Positions 5,712 through 13,347 are shown, counted from the stretch's first letter. The stretch is 64,000 nt of DNA from Helicobacter sp. 11S02596-1 (GCF_002272825.1 NZ_MLAM01000008.1:57858-121857); one strand, 5' to 3'. Translations and numbers: made by a program. The notes: generated from the letters alone by a model not told the origin.

Positions 5712-7172
5712 TCAATCCCAGCATTCAGCGTTTTTTATACCAAGCTTTTTGGCACTAAATGTTGGATTTAGCCCTTGTTTTCTTTGGAATTTGTAGTCAT
5801 CAAGGGCTTTTTTGACAACTTTAGCGAGCAAGAATACAGCGATGATATTGATGGTCGCCCCGATTCCCATTGCGACATTGGCAATCCCCCACGCAGAAGA
5901 TACGGAGATCTGCGCCCCAGTATAAACGACAATAATCGAAAGAACACGATAAGCAAAAAGCAATTTTTTGTCATCTTTGAGGTATTTAATATTCATTTGC
6001 CCGACATAATACGCCCCGATAATGACGGTCGAGGTGAGGATAATCACAAGGGCAGTGATGTAGTATTCTCCCCAGATACCAAAGCTTTCAAACATCGCTG
6101 TGCGCACCAATGGCATCGCATCATTGATCTGTGTGCCACCTGGAGAGGCGATGAGCTTGGCATACGTATCGCTATAGAGCATAAATAATATCGATAATGT
6201 CGCAATCACGGTGTCGGTAAAAACGCAGAATGCCTGAACAATGCCTTGCTTGACAGGGTGGCTGGTGTGGGCAGATGAGGATGCGCCAGGCACAGAGCCT
6301 AGCCCGGCTTCATTGGCAAAAAGCCCCCGCTGGATACCGATGACAATCACACTCCCAGCAAAGCCCCCAAAGATGGTGTGAAAATCAAAGGCGCTTTTGA
6401 AAATCATTGCGATGACTTCGGGGGTTTTTTCATAATGCATTAAAATACTAATGATAGAAACCAAAATAAACAATCCCGCCATAAACGGCGTAACGTAGCT
6501 TGTGAATCTTGCGATATAGCGCCCCCCGCCAAAAAACATAATCCCTGCAAAAATCGCCAAGCACGCCCCCACATAAATACTCAAATAGCTCGCTTCACCC
6601 TCGCTATGGGGTAAATAAGTCCGCAAAAAGTCATAGATTGTGTTGCTATAAAGGGCTGTGAAGCTAAAGCCGATGGTAATAACGATGATAGCATAGAGGA
6701 TGGCAAACCCTTTGGCATTAAGCCCTTTGGTAAGATAATACGATGGCCCGCCTTTGAATGCCCCGCCATCCCTGCTTTTATAGATTTGTCCGAGCGTGTT
6801 TTCTGCCACAGAAACCGCACCATTTAAAAACGCCGCGATCCATACCCATACCAAAGCTCCCGGTCCGCCCACAACGATAGCTACTGCCATCCCGACAATC
6901 GTCCCCATCCCTACCCGTGTGCCCATACTAATCATCAAGGCTTCATAGGGGGAGATGTGATCTTTGTTGCCTTTTGCGCTAGGATCTCTTTCGGTGATGA
7001 CCTTGAATGCGTCTTTTGCGAGCATAATTTGGGGTAACAAAAGCTTGATACTAAAATAAATCCCCACTAAAAGCAAGAGGGCAACCAAATAATACCCCCA
7101 GATAAAATCGTTTGCGTTTTCGATGAATTTTGAAAACAAGAAAGCGAAATTTTCATTACCAGATGTGTCCAT
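5712..7172 (-). CDS. Sodium:alanine/glycine symporter (AGCS family)
   Basis: 486 aa, with about eleven hydrophobic helices. Family motifs are visible: SMGTRVGMGTIVGMAVAI near residue 85, GGAFKGGPSYYL near 135 and the conserved GLFANEAGLGSVPGASSSAH near 285-300. AGCS proteins (AlsT, DagA) import L- or D-alanine or glycine with sodium through the inner membrane. GAGGA lies 6 bases before the ATG at 7172; an in-frame ATG 12 bases further up overlaps that site and is less likely. It is divergent to alanine dehydrogenase across a 380-base control region and is followed by the amidase gene. The pair with ald strongly suggests alanine uptake for catabolism. Confidence 0.88.
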   Translation of the reverse strand: MDTSGNENFAFLFSKFIENANDFIWGYYLVALLLLVGIYFSIKLLLPQIMLAKDAFKVITERDPSAKGNKDHISPYEALMISMGTRVGMGTIVGMAVAIVVGGPGALVWVWIAAFLNGAVSVAENTLGQIYKSRDGGAFKGGPSYYLTKGLNAKGFAILYAIIVITIGFSFTALYSNTIYDFLRTYLPHSEGEASYLSIYVGACLAIFAGIMFFGGGRYIARFTSYVTPFMAGLFILVSIISILMHYEKTPEVIAMIFKSAFDFHTIFGGFAGSVIVIGIQRGLFANEAGLGSVPGASSSAHTSHPVKQGIVQAFCVFTDTVIATLSILFMLYSDTYAKLIASPGGTQINDAMPLVRTAMFESFGIWGEYYITALVIILTSTVIIGAYYVGQMNIKYLKDDKKLLFAYRVLSIIVVYTGAQISVSSAWGIANVAMGIGATINIIAVFLLAKVVKKALDDYKFQRKQGLNPTFSAKKLGIKNAECWD

Positions 7173-7552
7173 AGTTTTCCTCATTTCAGATTATTATTTT
7201 TATATATGTTCGATAAATTTTACAAATAAAGTTTATTTTTATCATTTTTATATTCCCATATCTACACAGAAAATTTTTAATTGTTACATTTATATACATT
7301 TGGATGGGGACGGATAGGGAATCAATGATGGTGTTTTTGGGCAATCAAAAAACGCAAAATCCCCGCATAGTGCGTGATAGACACGGGGAATTTGGTATTA
7401 TTTTTTGGGTGTGATACGGGGGTTTTTGTCTATGGGAAGCAATCAAAAACCCAAAACAATGGGATGATAAGTTTGTCTTCAATAAAAGATGGTAATATGG
7501 TTAAATATTATTTTTTTCATTCAAAGATAAACTCATTAAAAAAGGATTTGAG
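7173..7552. promoter_or_regulatory. Divergent control region between AGCS and ald
   Basis: AT-rich, no convincing gene. Two hairpins lie near the middle: GTTTTTgggcaatcaAAAAAC (7333-7353) and TCCCCG ... CGGGGA (7360-7388). They lie far from both starts and could be operators or transcript ends. AAAAAAGGATTTGAG immediately precedes the ald ATG and is its ribosome site. Confidence 0.5.
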
Positions 7553-8671
7553 ATGATAATCGGTATTCCAAAAGAAACAATGAATCACGAACATCGGGTT
7601 GGGCTTATCCCCTCTGATGTAGCCAGACTGAGGCGTTCTAATGCTGATCATACGATTTTGGTCCAAGCCGGGCTTGGTGAAGAGATTGGCTTTAGCGATA
7701 AGATGTATCAAGAAGCCGGGGCGGAGATTGTCTCTGAAGCACGGGTTGTTTGGGAGAAAGCCGAGCTTTTGGTCAAATGCAAAGAACCGCTGGAAGATGA
7801 ATACAAATACTTACGCAAGGATATGATTTTGTATAGTTTTTTGGATTTGGCGTATTCCAAAGAATTGGCACAGGCTTTGGTGGATTCAAAAGTAACATCG
7901 GTTTGTGGCGAGACTATCCCGGGACCAAAAAATAATTACCCTGTGCTAGCCCCAATGAGCGAGGTAGCTGGCAAGCTTGCTGCCCAGCTTGTGGCTGAAT
8001 ATTTTTGCACCCATCGGGGTGGCAGGGGGATTTTGATCGGGGGCTGTGCGGGTGTGCCACCGGCAAAAGTTGTCGTCGTAGGCGGTGGGGCGGTGGGTAT
8101 GAATGCTGCCAAAACCCTCGTAGGGATGGGCGCAGATGTTTGGGTGCTTGATGTTGATGTGCATAAAGTCGCTTCTCACCCTTTGGTCGTGGGCAATCAG
8201 GTCAAATTGCTTTATGCCACAGAGGAGGGGATCACTACAGCGATGAATGGCGCAGATGGTGTCGTAGGCGCGGTGCTTGTAACTGCCACCCAAACGCCTA
8301 AGGTCATCAAACGGGAGCATTTGAAATTAATGCATTCTGGGGGCGTGATTATCGATGTGGCGTGCGATTTGGGTGGGTGTATCGAAACTATCCATCAAAC
8401 CACCCACGATGAGCCTACGTATGAAGTCGATGGGATTTTACACTATGGCGTGCCTAATATGCCCGGCGTGGTCGCAAGGACGGCTAGTATTTGTTATTCA
8501 AATGAATCGATGCCTTATGTTTTGAGTATCGCCAATGATGGCTGGAAAGAAATGCTTAAAATGCCCGGGGCATTGGAGGGTCTGAATGCTTATGATGGCA
8601 AAATCGCTCTCAAAACCATTGCAGATGCGTTCAGCTTGCCCTATATCGACCCAAAAACACTCATTGGTTAA
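7553..8671 (+). CDS. ald: Alanine dehydrogenase
   Basis: 372 aa, standard length. It begins MIIGIPKETMNHEHRVGL, the family's N-terminus; substrate Lys lies in ELLVKCKEP (near 75), active-site His in the ALAPMSEVAGKLA region (near 130), and the NAD-binding Rossmann motif is VVVGGGAVGMNAA (about 170-182). It oxidatively deaminates L-alanine to pyruvate and ammonia, or runs in reverse, in the cytoplasm. AAGG lies 9 bases before the ATG. With the divergent AGCS symporter it forms an alanine utilisation unit giving pyruvate and ammonia. Confidence 0.95.
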   Translation: MIIGIPKETMNHEHRVGLIPSDVARLRRSNADHTILVQAGLGEEIGFSDKMYQEAGAEIVSEARVVWEKAELLVKCKEPLEDEYKYLRKDMILYSFLDLAYSKELAQALVDSKVTSVCGETIPGPKNNYPVLAPMSEVAGKLAAQLVAEYFCTHRGGRGILIGGCAGVPPAKVVVVGGGAVGMNAAKTLVGMGADVWVLDVDVHKVASHPLVVGNQVKLLYATEEGITTAMNGADGVVGAVLVTATQTPKVIKREHLKLMHSGGVIIDVACDLGGCIETIHQTTHDEPTYEVDGILHYGVPNMPGVVARTASICYSNESMPYVLSIANDGWKEMLKMPGALEGLNAYDGKIALKTIADAFSLPYIDPKTLIG

Positions 8672-8699
8672 ATAATTTTACCTTTCTTCTTTTTTCTCG

Positions 8700-8727
8700 C
8701 CATCATCATAATTGGTTTTGATGATGG
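8700..8727. terminator. Hairpin after ald
   Basis: CCATCATCA and TGATGATGG form a 9-pair perfect stem around a 10-base loop, 29 bases after the ald stop. No T run follows, so if it ends transcription it is not a classical intrinsic terminator. The following 8740-8785 has imperfect repeats of tatcgctatgtatggctagg. Confidence 0.4.
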
Positions 8728-8867
8728 GGCTTCATCGCCAAATATTGCCAAATATCGCTATGTATGGCTAGGTATCGCTACATAACAAGCATCTTGATAA
8801 AATATTCAAGACACTTTCAAAGCGGTTTAACGATAGGATTTTTTAGATTTTGGGGCAAAAGATAATA

Positions 8868-9899
8868 ATGACAACAAAAACACTCCACATACTCCATCAA
8901 GAGATTTTGCAATGGTATGGCGTGTATGGGCGCAAGGCATTGCCGTGGCGAAATCTCACGGGCGAAAATGCCCCTTATGGTGTGTATGTGAGTGAGATTA
9001 TGCTCCAACAAACCCAAGTTAGCACGGTGCTAGGCAAGTATTATGAGCCTTTTTTGAATGCGTTTCCAACCCTGCAAGCCCTTGCTGGTGCGGATGAAAA
9101 TGCGGTGTTGCTTTTGTGGCGGGGATTGGGGTATTACTCTCGGGCGCGTAATATGCTAAAGACGGCTAGGATTTGTGGCAAATATTTGCCCGATGAACCT
9201 AAAGAATTAATGCGATTGCCCGGTATTGGTGCTTATAGTGCGGGGGCGATCGCTTGTTTTGGCTTTGGCAAGGCGGTGGCGTTTGTCGATGGGAATATCC
9301 GCCGGGTGCTTTTGCGATTTTTTGCCCTTGAGATGGCGACTCCAGCGATGCTCCAAAGCTATGCAGAAGAATTGCTTAATGTGGCTAATAGTTTTGATCA
9401 CAATCAAGCCTTGCTTGATATTGGGGCAAATGTTTGCACAAAGCTCGCACCCAAATGCGAGGTATGCCCGCTCCAAAAAGCTTGCAAAGGCAAGGACAAT
9501 CCAAGCAACTATTTGCACCGCTCAAAAATCACTTATGAAGCCGTTACATACCATCTTGGCGTGTGTATCCAAGATGGCAAAATTGCCCTTGTAAAAAGCA
9601 ATGATTCTGCTTATAGGGGGCTGTATAATTTCCCCAAAATTCTTGATGTTAGGGCTTCGGGTGGCATTGTGGGGTTTCCATTGATTGGGGTTATCAAGCA
9701 TTCTTATACACGCTATCGATTGTCTTTGAATGTTTATTTATGCCCTTGCAAAGAGGCTTTGGCGGGGGAAATTGCGTTTTTTACCGCACCGGAGGTGCAA
9801 GATCTTGCAGTCAGTGCGATGGTGATGAAAGTCTTGGATTTGCTTGAGGAAAAAGGGATTTGGCGTGCGGGGCTAGTGCCTAAATCCCTGTTAGACTAA
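8868..9899 (+). CDS. mutY: A/G-specific adenine DNA glycosylase
   Basis: 343 aa. The catalytic Glu is in SEIMLQQTQV (near 40), the helix-hairpin-helix is LMRLPGIGAYSAGAI (near 115-130) with catalytic Asp in VDGNIRR (near 140), and the 4Fe-4S loop CTKLAPKCEVCPLQKAC has the C-x6-C-x2-C-x5-C spacing. The C-terminal part is the Nudix-like 8-oxoG domain. It removes adenine opposite 8-oxoguanine. I prefer ATG 8868; a TTG at 8850 would add six residues, and neither has a strong ribosome site. A single-gene unit, convergent with the small gene at 9989. Confidence 0.93.
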   Translation: MTTKTLHILHQEILQWYGVYGRKALPWRNLTGENAPYGVYVSEIMLQQTQVSTVLGKYYEPFLNAFPTLQALAGADENAVLLLWRGLGYYSRARNMLKTARICGKYLPDEPKELMRLPGIGAYSAGAIACFGFGKAVAFVDGNIRRVLLRFFALEMATPAMLQSYAEELLNVANSFDHNQALLDIGANVCTKLAPKCEVCPLQKACKGKDNPSNYLHRSKITYEAVTYHLGVCIQDGKIALVKSNDSAYRGLYNFPKILDVRASGGIVGFPLIGVIKHSYTRYRLSLNVYLCPCKEALAGEIAFFTAPEVQDLAVSAMVMKVLDLLEEKGIWRAGLVPKSLLD

Positions 9900-9988
9900 G
9901 GTGGTGTTTGATAATAGTGGGTGCTATGAAAGGTTAGAATTTAATTTTATTTAAAATAGATTTTTAATGTAATTAAACACGCCGAAAC

Positions 9989-10249
9989 CTAATGCTTCGC
10001 CCAGATTTTTCCAAAATCATACCAGCTACTAAACCAACCAAATCCCTGCGTGCTTTGCATTTCTTCATCACCCAAAACCATCGCATTAACAGATTCGCCA
10101 AAAATCAAATTTTGATCGGCGTTGCTAAGGGTGTTACCCATATTTTGAGTGAAACTTGATTGATGTGTAACTCCATTTAATGGCTGTGCGCTAAGGATAC
10201 CCCCAGCCAAAAATGCTATCGAACATAATATGACTACTATTTTTTTCAT
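9989..10249 (-). CDS. Small exported protein with a double-glycine-like motif (bacteriocin-like?)
   Basis: 86 aa. Residues 1-21 form a clear Sec signal peptide ending LSAQ. The mature part is Asn/Gln/Ser-rich and then has VLGDEEMQSTQG, close to the L-x2-EM-x2-T-x-G pattern of double-glycine leader ends, followed by an aromatic tail FGWFSSWYDFGKIWAKH. A peptide with both a Sec signal and a leader-like site is odd; it might be a secreted bacteriocin-like or surface peptide. I do not recognise a named family. AAGGAATTACT sets the ATG. Its own promoter (10314-10342) is nearly identical to that of the peptide/OMP unit at 12057-12085, so the two are co-regulated. No transport or immunity gene is certain nearby. 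Confidence 0.6.
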   Translation of the reverse strand: MKKIVVILCSIAFLAGGILSAQPLNGVTHQSSFTQNMGNTLSNADQNLIFGESVNAMVLGDEEMQSTQGFGWFSSWYDFGKIWAKH

Positions 10250-10313
10250 AGTAATTCCTTATTAATATTTTATACAAATTAAAATTTATGATTAATTTTA
10301 AGTTGCAACCAAA

Positions 10314-10342
10314 ATCCTAACAAATAAAAAATTTATTGTCAA
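10314..10342 (-). promoter_or_regulatory. Promoter of the 86-aa gene (twin A)
   Basis: Minus strand TTGACA (10337-10342), 17-base spacer, TAGGAT (10314-10319); start near 10307, giving a leader of about 57 bases. The -35 sits in the dyad TTTATTG-T-CAATAAA (10332-10346). The 25 bases tttttattgacaataaattttttat match the other promoter at 12057-12085 exactly. Confidence 0.75.
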
Positions 10343-10435
10343 TAAAAATAAAACTTATTCTTAAGATTAATAAATCAAGCATTTTGGACTTTTAAGTTTT
10401 TGCAGATAGTAATAATCCCAAGTCGCAAAACACCA

Positions 10436-10849
10436 TCACTTGATATAGGTATTATAAAAACGTTTGAAACTACGAGGTATATCAGACCAATTAAACCCAC
10501 GATGATAAACCCGAATGCTTGTTGGCAAATCTGGGGTAGGACTAAAGTCTAAAAAATAAGGATCATAAAAGGCTGTCATATCTGTGAGACTTTTTGGGGT
10601 ATTTTCATTATATTTTTCTTCATAAGGATTGACTATTCCTATCAAAAAGGCTTCGGGGTAGTTTTGACGCAGATAGCTGACATAAATGTCAAAATCGCTA
10701 TGTTGCTTTAATAGGGAGTTTTCTAGCGTGTTTGTAGGGTTTGATGAATTATCTTGGGCTTTGATGGTGGGGGTATAGATAAAGTTAAATAAAATAATTA
10801 TTAATAAAATATTTTTTACAATTTTTTTGGGTGAAATGGCAAAAATCAT
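10436..10849 (-). CDS. Hypothetical exported protein
   Basis: 137 aa. The N-terminus has a basic start and a long hydrophobic stretch (NILLIIILFNFIY) ending TIKAQD, a signal peptide. The mature part is rich in Asn, Pro, Tyr and Phe, with no cysteine and no motif I recognise. The ATG has only a weak ribosome site. It lies 129 bases after the OMP gene and 186 bases before the 86-aa gene on the same strand, inside an accessory block of exported products. Function unknown. Confidence 0.55.
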   Translation of the reverse strand: MIFAISPKKIVKNILLIIILFNFIYTPTIKAQDNSSNPTNTLENSLLKQHSDFDIYVSYLRQNYPEAFLIGIVNPYEEKYNENTPKSLTDMTAFYDPYFLDFSPTPDLPTSIRVYHRGFNWSDIPRSFKRFYNTYIK

Positions 10850-10978
10850 CTTAGAAACCCGTTGATTTTATTGAGAGGTATTTTTTGGGTGCTTGGCTTG
10901 ATTTTGGGAAATCCCGCCACTGGGGCTGGGATTTTGTGGAATGGGGGTATTTTGATAGCACCTGCTAAGCTTAGAAAA

Positions 10979-11887
10979 TCATTTGAAATAGATTCCAAAT
11001 GTAATCCCTGCACTCAACGCATTGCGTTCAAGGGTATAGCTCATAAATTCAAATGAAATTTTGCCCCCTACGTGCTGGTTGAAATCAAACTTGCTCCCTG
11101 TGCCAAAACCAATACCAAAGGCTTCACGCCCATCATAGTTGATTTTTTCTCCATTGATCCTATCGGCTTGTTTCCACGATACGATACCCTCAAAGAAACC
11201 AAGTTTATTTTCTTTGCCCAATTGCCACAAATATTTGAACCCCCATTCATCGCCATTTTTGAAACTCATATCGCTGTTGTAGCTTTGCTTGAGATTGAGG
11301 CGGTAGAAAAGTTGTGCGGTAAAAGAGCCAAATTTTGCACCCTCTTCTTTGCGTCTGATGATATTAAGAAAAAATGTATGCCCTTTGAAAAGCCCATAGT
11401 TTGACTTGCCATTGGCAAATACGGCATTACTGATAATATCAGAATCATCGCCTATGATCAAGCGGAAAGTATCGCCTTTATAGAGGGTGATCATCAAGCC
11501 AACATTGGCATTATTGAAACCCACAACATCGGATTTTGTGCTTGTTTTTGGATTAAAGCTTTGATAGGAAGCATTCGCATTTCCAAAGACCTCCAGATAG
11601 TTAAATAGTCCATAGCGGAGATTGATATTTATAGGCACGAGTATGCGATCATTGCGAGTGGTGTCTGCTTTTTGGTATGTAGGTAGCGGGGCGTATTGGC
11701 CATTGAGATTAAAAACCCCATATTGGTAGGGGATATTGCCAGCATTTTTTGTGCTGATAGCAGTAAAACCTGTATCCACACCTAGCACGAAGCTATTACT
11801 ATCAAGCACATCGCCCTCCACCGGCGGGATGGCTTCTACGAGGTTGAAAGTACACGCTAAAAGCGTGATAAAAGTTAGTTTTTTCAT
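10979..11887 (-). CDS. Predicted outer-membrane beta-barrel protein
   Basis: 302 aa. Signal peptide MKKLTFITLLACTFNLVEA, then a barrel-like body with many aromatic and Gly residues and paired strands (INLRYGLFNYLEVFGNANASY; FGSFTAQLFYRLNLKQ), ending ITFGIYFK with an aromatic just before the last residue. It resembles transporter-like or phenol-degradation-type outer-membrane barrels, but no precise family is claimed. AAGGAG is the ribosome site and contains the last codons and stop of the 30-aa peptide at 11890-11982, so translation of the two is coupled. First large gene of a unit driven from 12057-12085. Confidence 0.7.
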   Translation of the reverse strand: MKKLTFITLLACTFNLVEAIPPVEGDVLDSNSFVLGVDTGFTAISTKNAGNIPYQYGVFNLNGQYAPLPTYQKADTTRNDRILVPININLRYGLFNYLEVFGNANASYQSFNPKTSTKSDVVGFNNANVGLMITLYKGDTFRLIIGDDSDIISNAVFANGKSNYGLFKGHTFFLNIIRRKEEGAKFGSFTAQLFYRLNLKQSYNSDMSFKNGDEWGFKYLWQLGKENKLGFFEGIVSWKQADRINGEKINYDGREAFGIGFGTGSKFDFNQHVGGKISFEFMSYTLERNALSAGITFGIYFK

Positions 11888-11889
11888 AG

Positions 11890-11982
11890 CTACTCCTTAG
11901 AATGCAATCCAAAAGCACAGGCAGAAGCAATACCCATACTTAAAAATGCAACTGAAATAAATGTTGTAATAAACTTTTTCAT
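11890..11982 (-). CDS. 30-aa signal-peptide-like micro-ORF upstream of the OMP
   Basis: Codes MKKFITTFISVAFLSMGIA, then SACAFGLHSKE and stop. It is essentially a signal peptide with a very short tail; ASAC is not a canonical lipobox. TAGGAG lies 7 bases before the ATG. Its stop is 2 bases before the OMP ATG, and the OMP ribosome site lies within its final codons, an arrangement for translational coupling. It may be a leader peptide, a tiny secreted peptide, or the relic of a truncated exported gene. Confidence 0.5.
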   Translation of the reverse strand: MKKFITTFISVAFLSMGIASACAFGLHSKE

Positions 11983-12056
11983 AATAAACTCCTAAAAATA
12001 GAGATTTTTATAAAATCAAAATGTTTTAAAAGTCAATTCTGATTTTATAATTTGGA

Positions 12057-12085
12057 ATGCTAGCCCATAAAAAATTTATTGTCAA
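12057..12085 (-). promoter_or_regulatory. Promoter of the micro-ORF/OMP unit (twin B)
   Basis: Minus strand TTGACA (12080-12085), 17-base spacer, TAGCAT (12057-12062); start near 12050, about 68 bases before the micro-ORF. The dyad TTTATTG-T-CAATAAA (12075-12089) covers the -35, as in twin A at 10314-10346. Confidence 0.75.
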
Positions 12086-12130
12086 TAAAAACAAAAATTA
12101 TTTTTATAAATACTAAATATTGCGTATTTT

Positions 12131-12445
12131 TTACCAGTTTTGATAAAAATAATGCACGCTATTAATAATAATTAACAAAACAATCAAGCCAATGAAAACC
12201 AAAAAATTCTTGCTTTCATTTTTGTGTTTTATGATTTGATAGGTTTTTGATACCAAAAATCCCAAATACACTAAGAAAAGCAATGCAAAAACATCACTGA
12301 TAAAAATCAGGAGATAGAGCGATGGCACACCAAAAATCACCAGCAATTTTTCATAGGGTTTTAAATGCGAGAAATTGACCCAGAGATAAAACAAAAATGG
12401 TGTATCCAGATATAGTAAAATAATTATAAAATCTTTGAATAACAC
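12131..12445 (-). CDS. Small polytopic membrane protein, unknown
   Basis: 104 aa with four predicted helices: FKDFIIILLYLDTPFLFYLW, LLVIFGVPSLYLLIFI, ALLFLVYLGFLV and FLVFIGLIVLLIII. Only the KHKNESKN loop is strongly charged. Start is GTG at 12445, with AAGGA 9 bases ahead. Small four-helix proteins beside exported peptides are sometimes immunity proteins, but nothing in the sequence proves this. AT-rich like the rest of 9.9-12.6 kb. It is followed by the micro-ORF/OMP unit on the same strand with its own promoter between. Confidence 0.55.
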   Translation of the reverse strand: MLFKDFIIILLYLDTPFLFYLWVNFSHLKPYEKLLVIFGVPSLYLLIFISDVFALLFLVYLGFLVSKTYQIIKHKNESKNFLVFIGLIVLLIIINSVHYFYQNW

Positions 12446-12674
12446 CCAAATTCCTTTTTATATCACGATAAATCAAAAGCTTATTATTATGGTATATTTT
12501 TGAGTTTATGAAAACTTATCATAAAATAAGTAAATATTTTTTGTAAAGATTTGCCAATATTCCTAAAAATATTAGAATAATCACTTTTTATTCAATAATA
12601 AAGATATAAAAAATGTATTAAAATAATAAAAAATGCTTAGCAAAAAAGTCTGTTATACCTTTTTATCTTATCTG
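12446..12674. other. AT-rich intergenic, nothing recognised
   Basis: Long A and T runs, no open frame of note. It presumably holds the promoter for the GTG-start gene at 12445. It grades into the repeat mosaic at 12675. Confidence 0.4.
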
Positions 12675-12800
12675 TTAAGGGAGCGTAGATAGTTTTTTGG
12701 TAGCAGATAGGATTATAGACCTTATAAAATCGGTTGATGACGTGCGTAGCACGGAATAACCCTGAATTTTAGGAATGGAAAGAGGCTTGCGCCTATTAGG
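12675..12800 (+). repeat. Hairpin repeat, copy 5 (third hairpin lost)
   Basis: TTAAGGGAGCGTAG, then ATCGGTTGATGA. Hairpin 1 is GTGCgtaGCAC, followed by GGAATAACCCTGA and TTTAGGAATGG. Hairpin 2 is AGGCttgcGCCT, followed by GGAGGTGGTGGGTTCT, where the GTCTTCAG linker and hairpin 3 have been replaced. Confidence 0.7.
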
Positions 12801-13085
12801 AGGTGGTGGGTTCTACTTGGCAAGCTGCCCGCCCCCTTCCTAAGACCTCTTTGGGTGGGTGGGTTAAAAACCCACTGCACGCCCCCAATGCAATGCGGGA
12901 TTAAAAAGCGTAGCTGGCTTTGGTTTGCTAGTAGTTCAAGAATTGCTAACAAAAAAGCAATCTACGCCCTGTCATCTGACCCACTAAGGGGGCGGGTCAG
13001 GGTTTTTCTACCCACCCACCCGATGAGTTTGAGGGGGATATTAGACCCACCCACCCTTGCGGACTTCGTAAGGAGAGGCGTAAAG
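12800..13085. repeat. Inverted junction of repeat modules
   Basis: Holds several GGGTGGGTGGGT/ACCCACCCACCC and GGGGGCGGGTCAG segments. An internal inverted pair, GCGTAGCTGGCTTTGGTTTGCTAG (12910) against GAATTGCTAACAAAAAAGC (12939), shows two repeat elements meeting head to tail on opposite strands. Minus-strand GACAGGGCGTAGA and GGGTCAGATGACAG match the start of copy 2 at 3075. Apparent open frames here are chance products of these GC-rich repeats. Confidence 0.6.
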
Positions 13086-13165
13086 GTGAAGCCAACTGCT
13101 TGGCTTCACTAGCCTCGCACGACAATGCGTATATGCTCCGTGAGGAGCATAGCGGACAGCTAGCC
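13086..13165 (-). repeat. Second repeat family, fourth copy
   Basis: On the minus strand: GGCTAGCTGTCCGC, the hairpin ATGCTCC-tcac-GGAGCAT, CGCATTGTCGTGCGAGGCTA, then a 10-pair stem GTGAAGCCAA-gcag-TTGGCTTCAC. The GCAG loop is the same as at 2878, 2958 and 3770, but the arms are longer and different. Confidence 0.75.
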
Positions 13166-13174
13166 CCTTGTCCC

Positions 13175-13235
13175 CTCTCAAGAAGAAAAACATTAACGCT
13201 ATTGCGATAAGAAAGTTCAAAGCATTAGAAAAGAT
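13175..13235 (-). pseudogene. Relic of a toxin-like frame related to the 24-aa peptide
   Basis: The minus strand reads LNFLIAIALMFFFLRGDK, from a TTG, against KNFIIAILTLMLLLKEIR in the frame at 3380-3454. It has no stop at the right place and runs on into repeat sequence, so it is probably decayed. It sits next to the fourth copy of the second repeat family. Confidence 0.4.
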
Positions 13236-13276
13236 AGCAGACAAAAGCCTTTGGGAGCAAAACTGACCCACCCACC

Positions 13277-13335
13277 CGTAGGCTTCGCTCTCGTGAGTGG
13301 TCTTCAGGTTTGGATTTTAAAATCCAAACCGAGTG
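13277..13335 (+). repeat. Hairpin repeat, copy 6 (3' part)
   Basis: Partial hairpin 2 (TAGGCTTCGCTCTCGTGA), linker GTGGTCTTCAG, then hairpin 3 with unusually long arms, GGTTTGGATTT/AAAATCCAAACC. It ends 13 bases before the flavoprotein stop codon. Confidence 0.75.
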
Positions 13336-13347
13336 AAAAAATATCAC

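Noticed and set aside
7374..7556. 60-codon frame before ald
   Set aside because: No ribosome site, includes a hairpin, and overlaps the ald ribosome site and start.
10862..11056. 64-codon plus-strand frame
   Set aside because: Overlaps the OMP gene end in antisense; hydrophobic only because of the AT-rich gap.
12722..13271. Several open frames of 76-85 codons on both strands
   Set aside because: All are made of GC-rich repeat modules (ACCCACCC and related) and differ between repeat copies. Only the short toxin-like part of the minus-strand frame is kept, as a relic.
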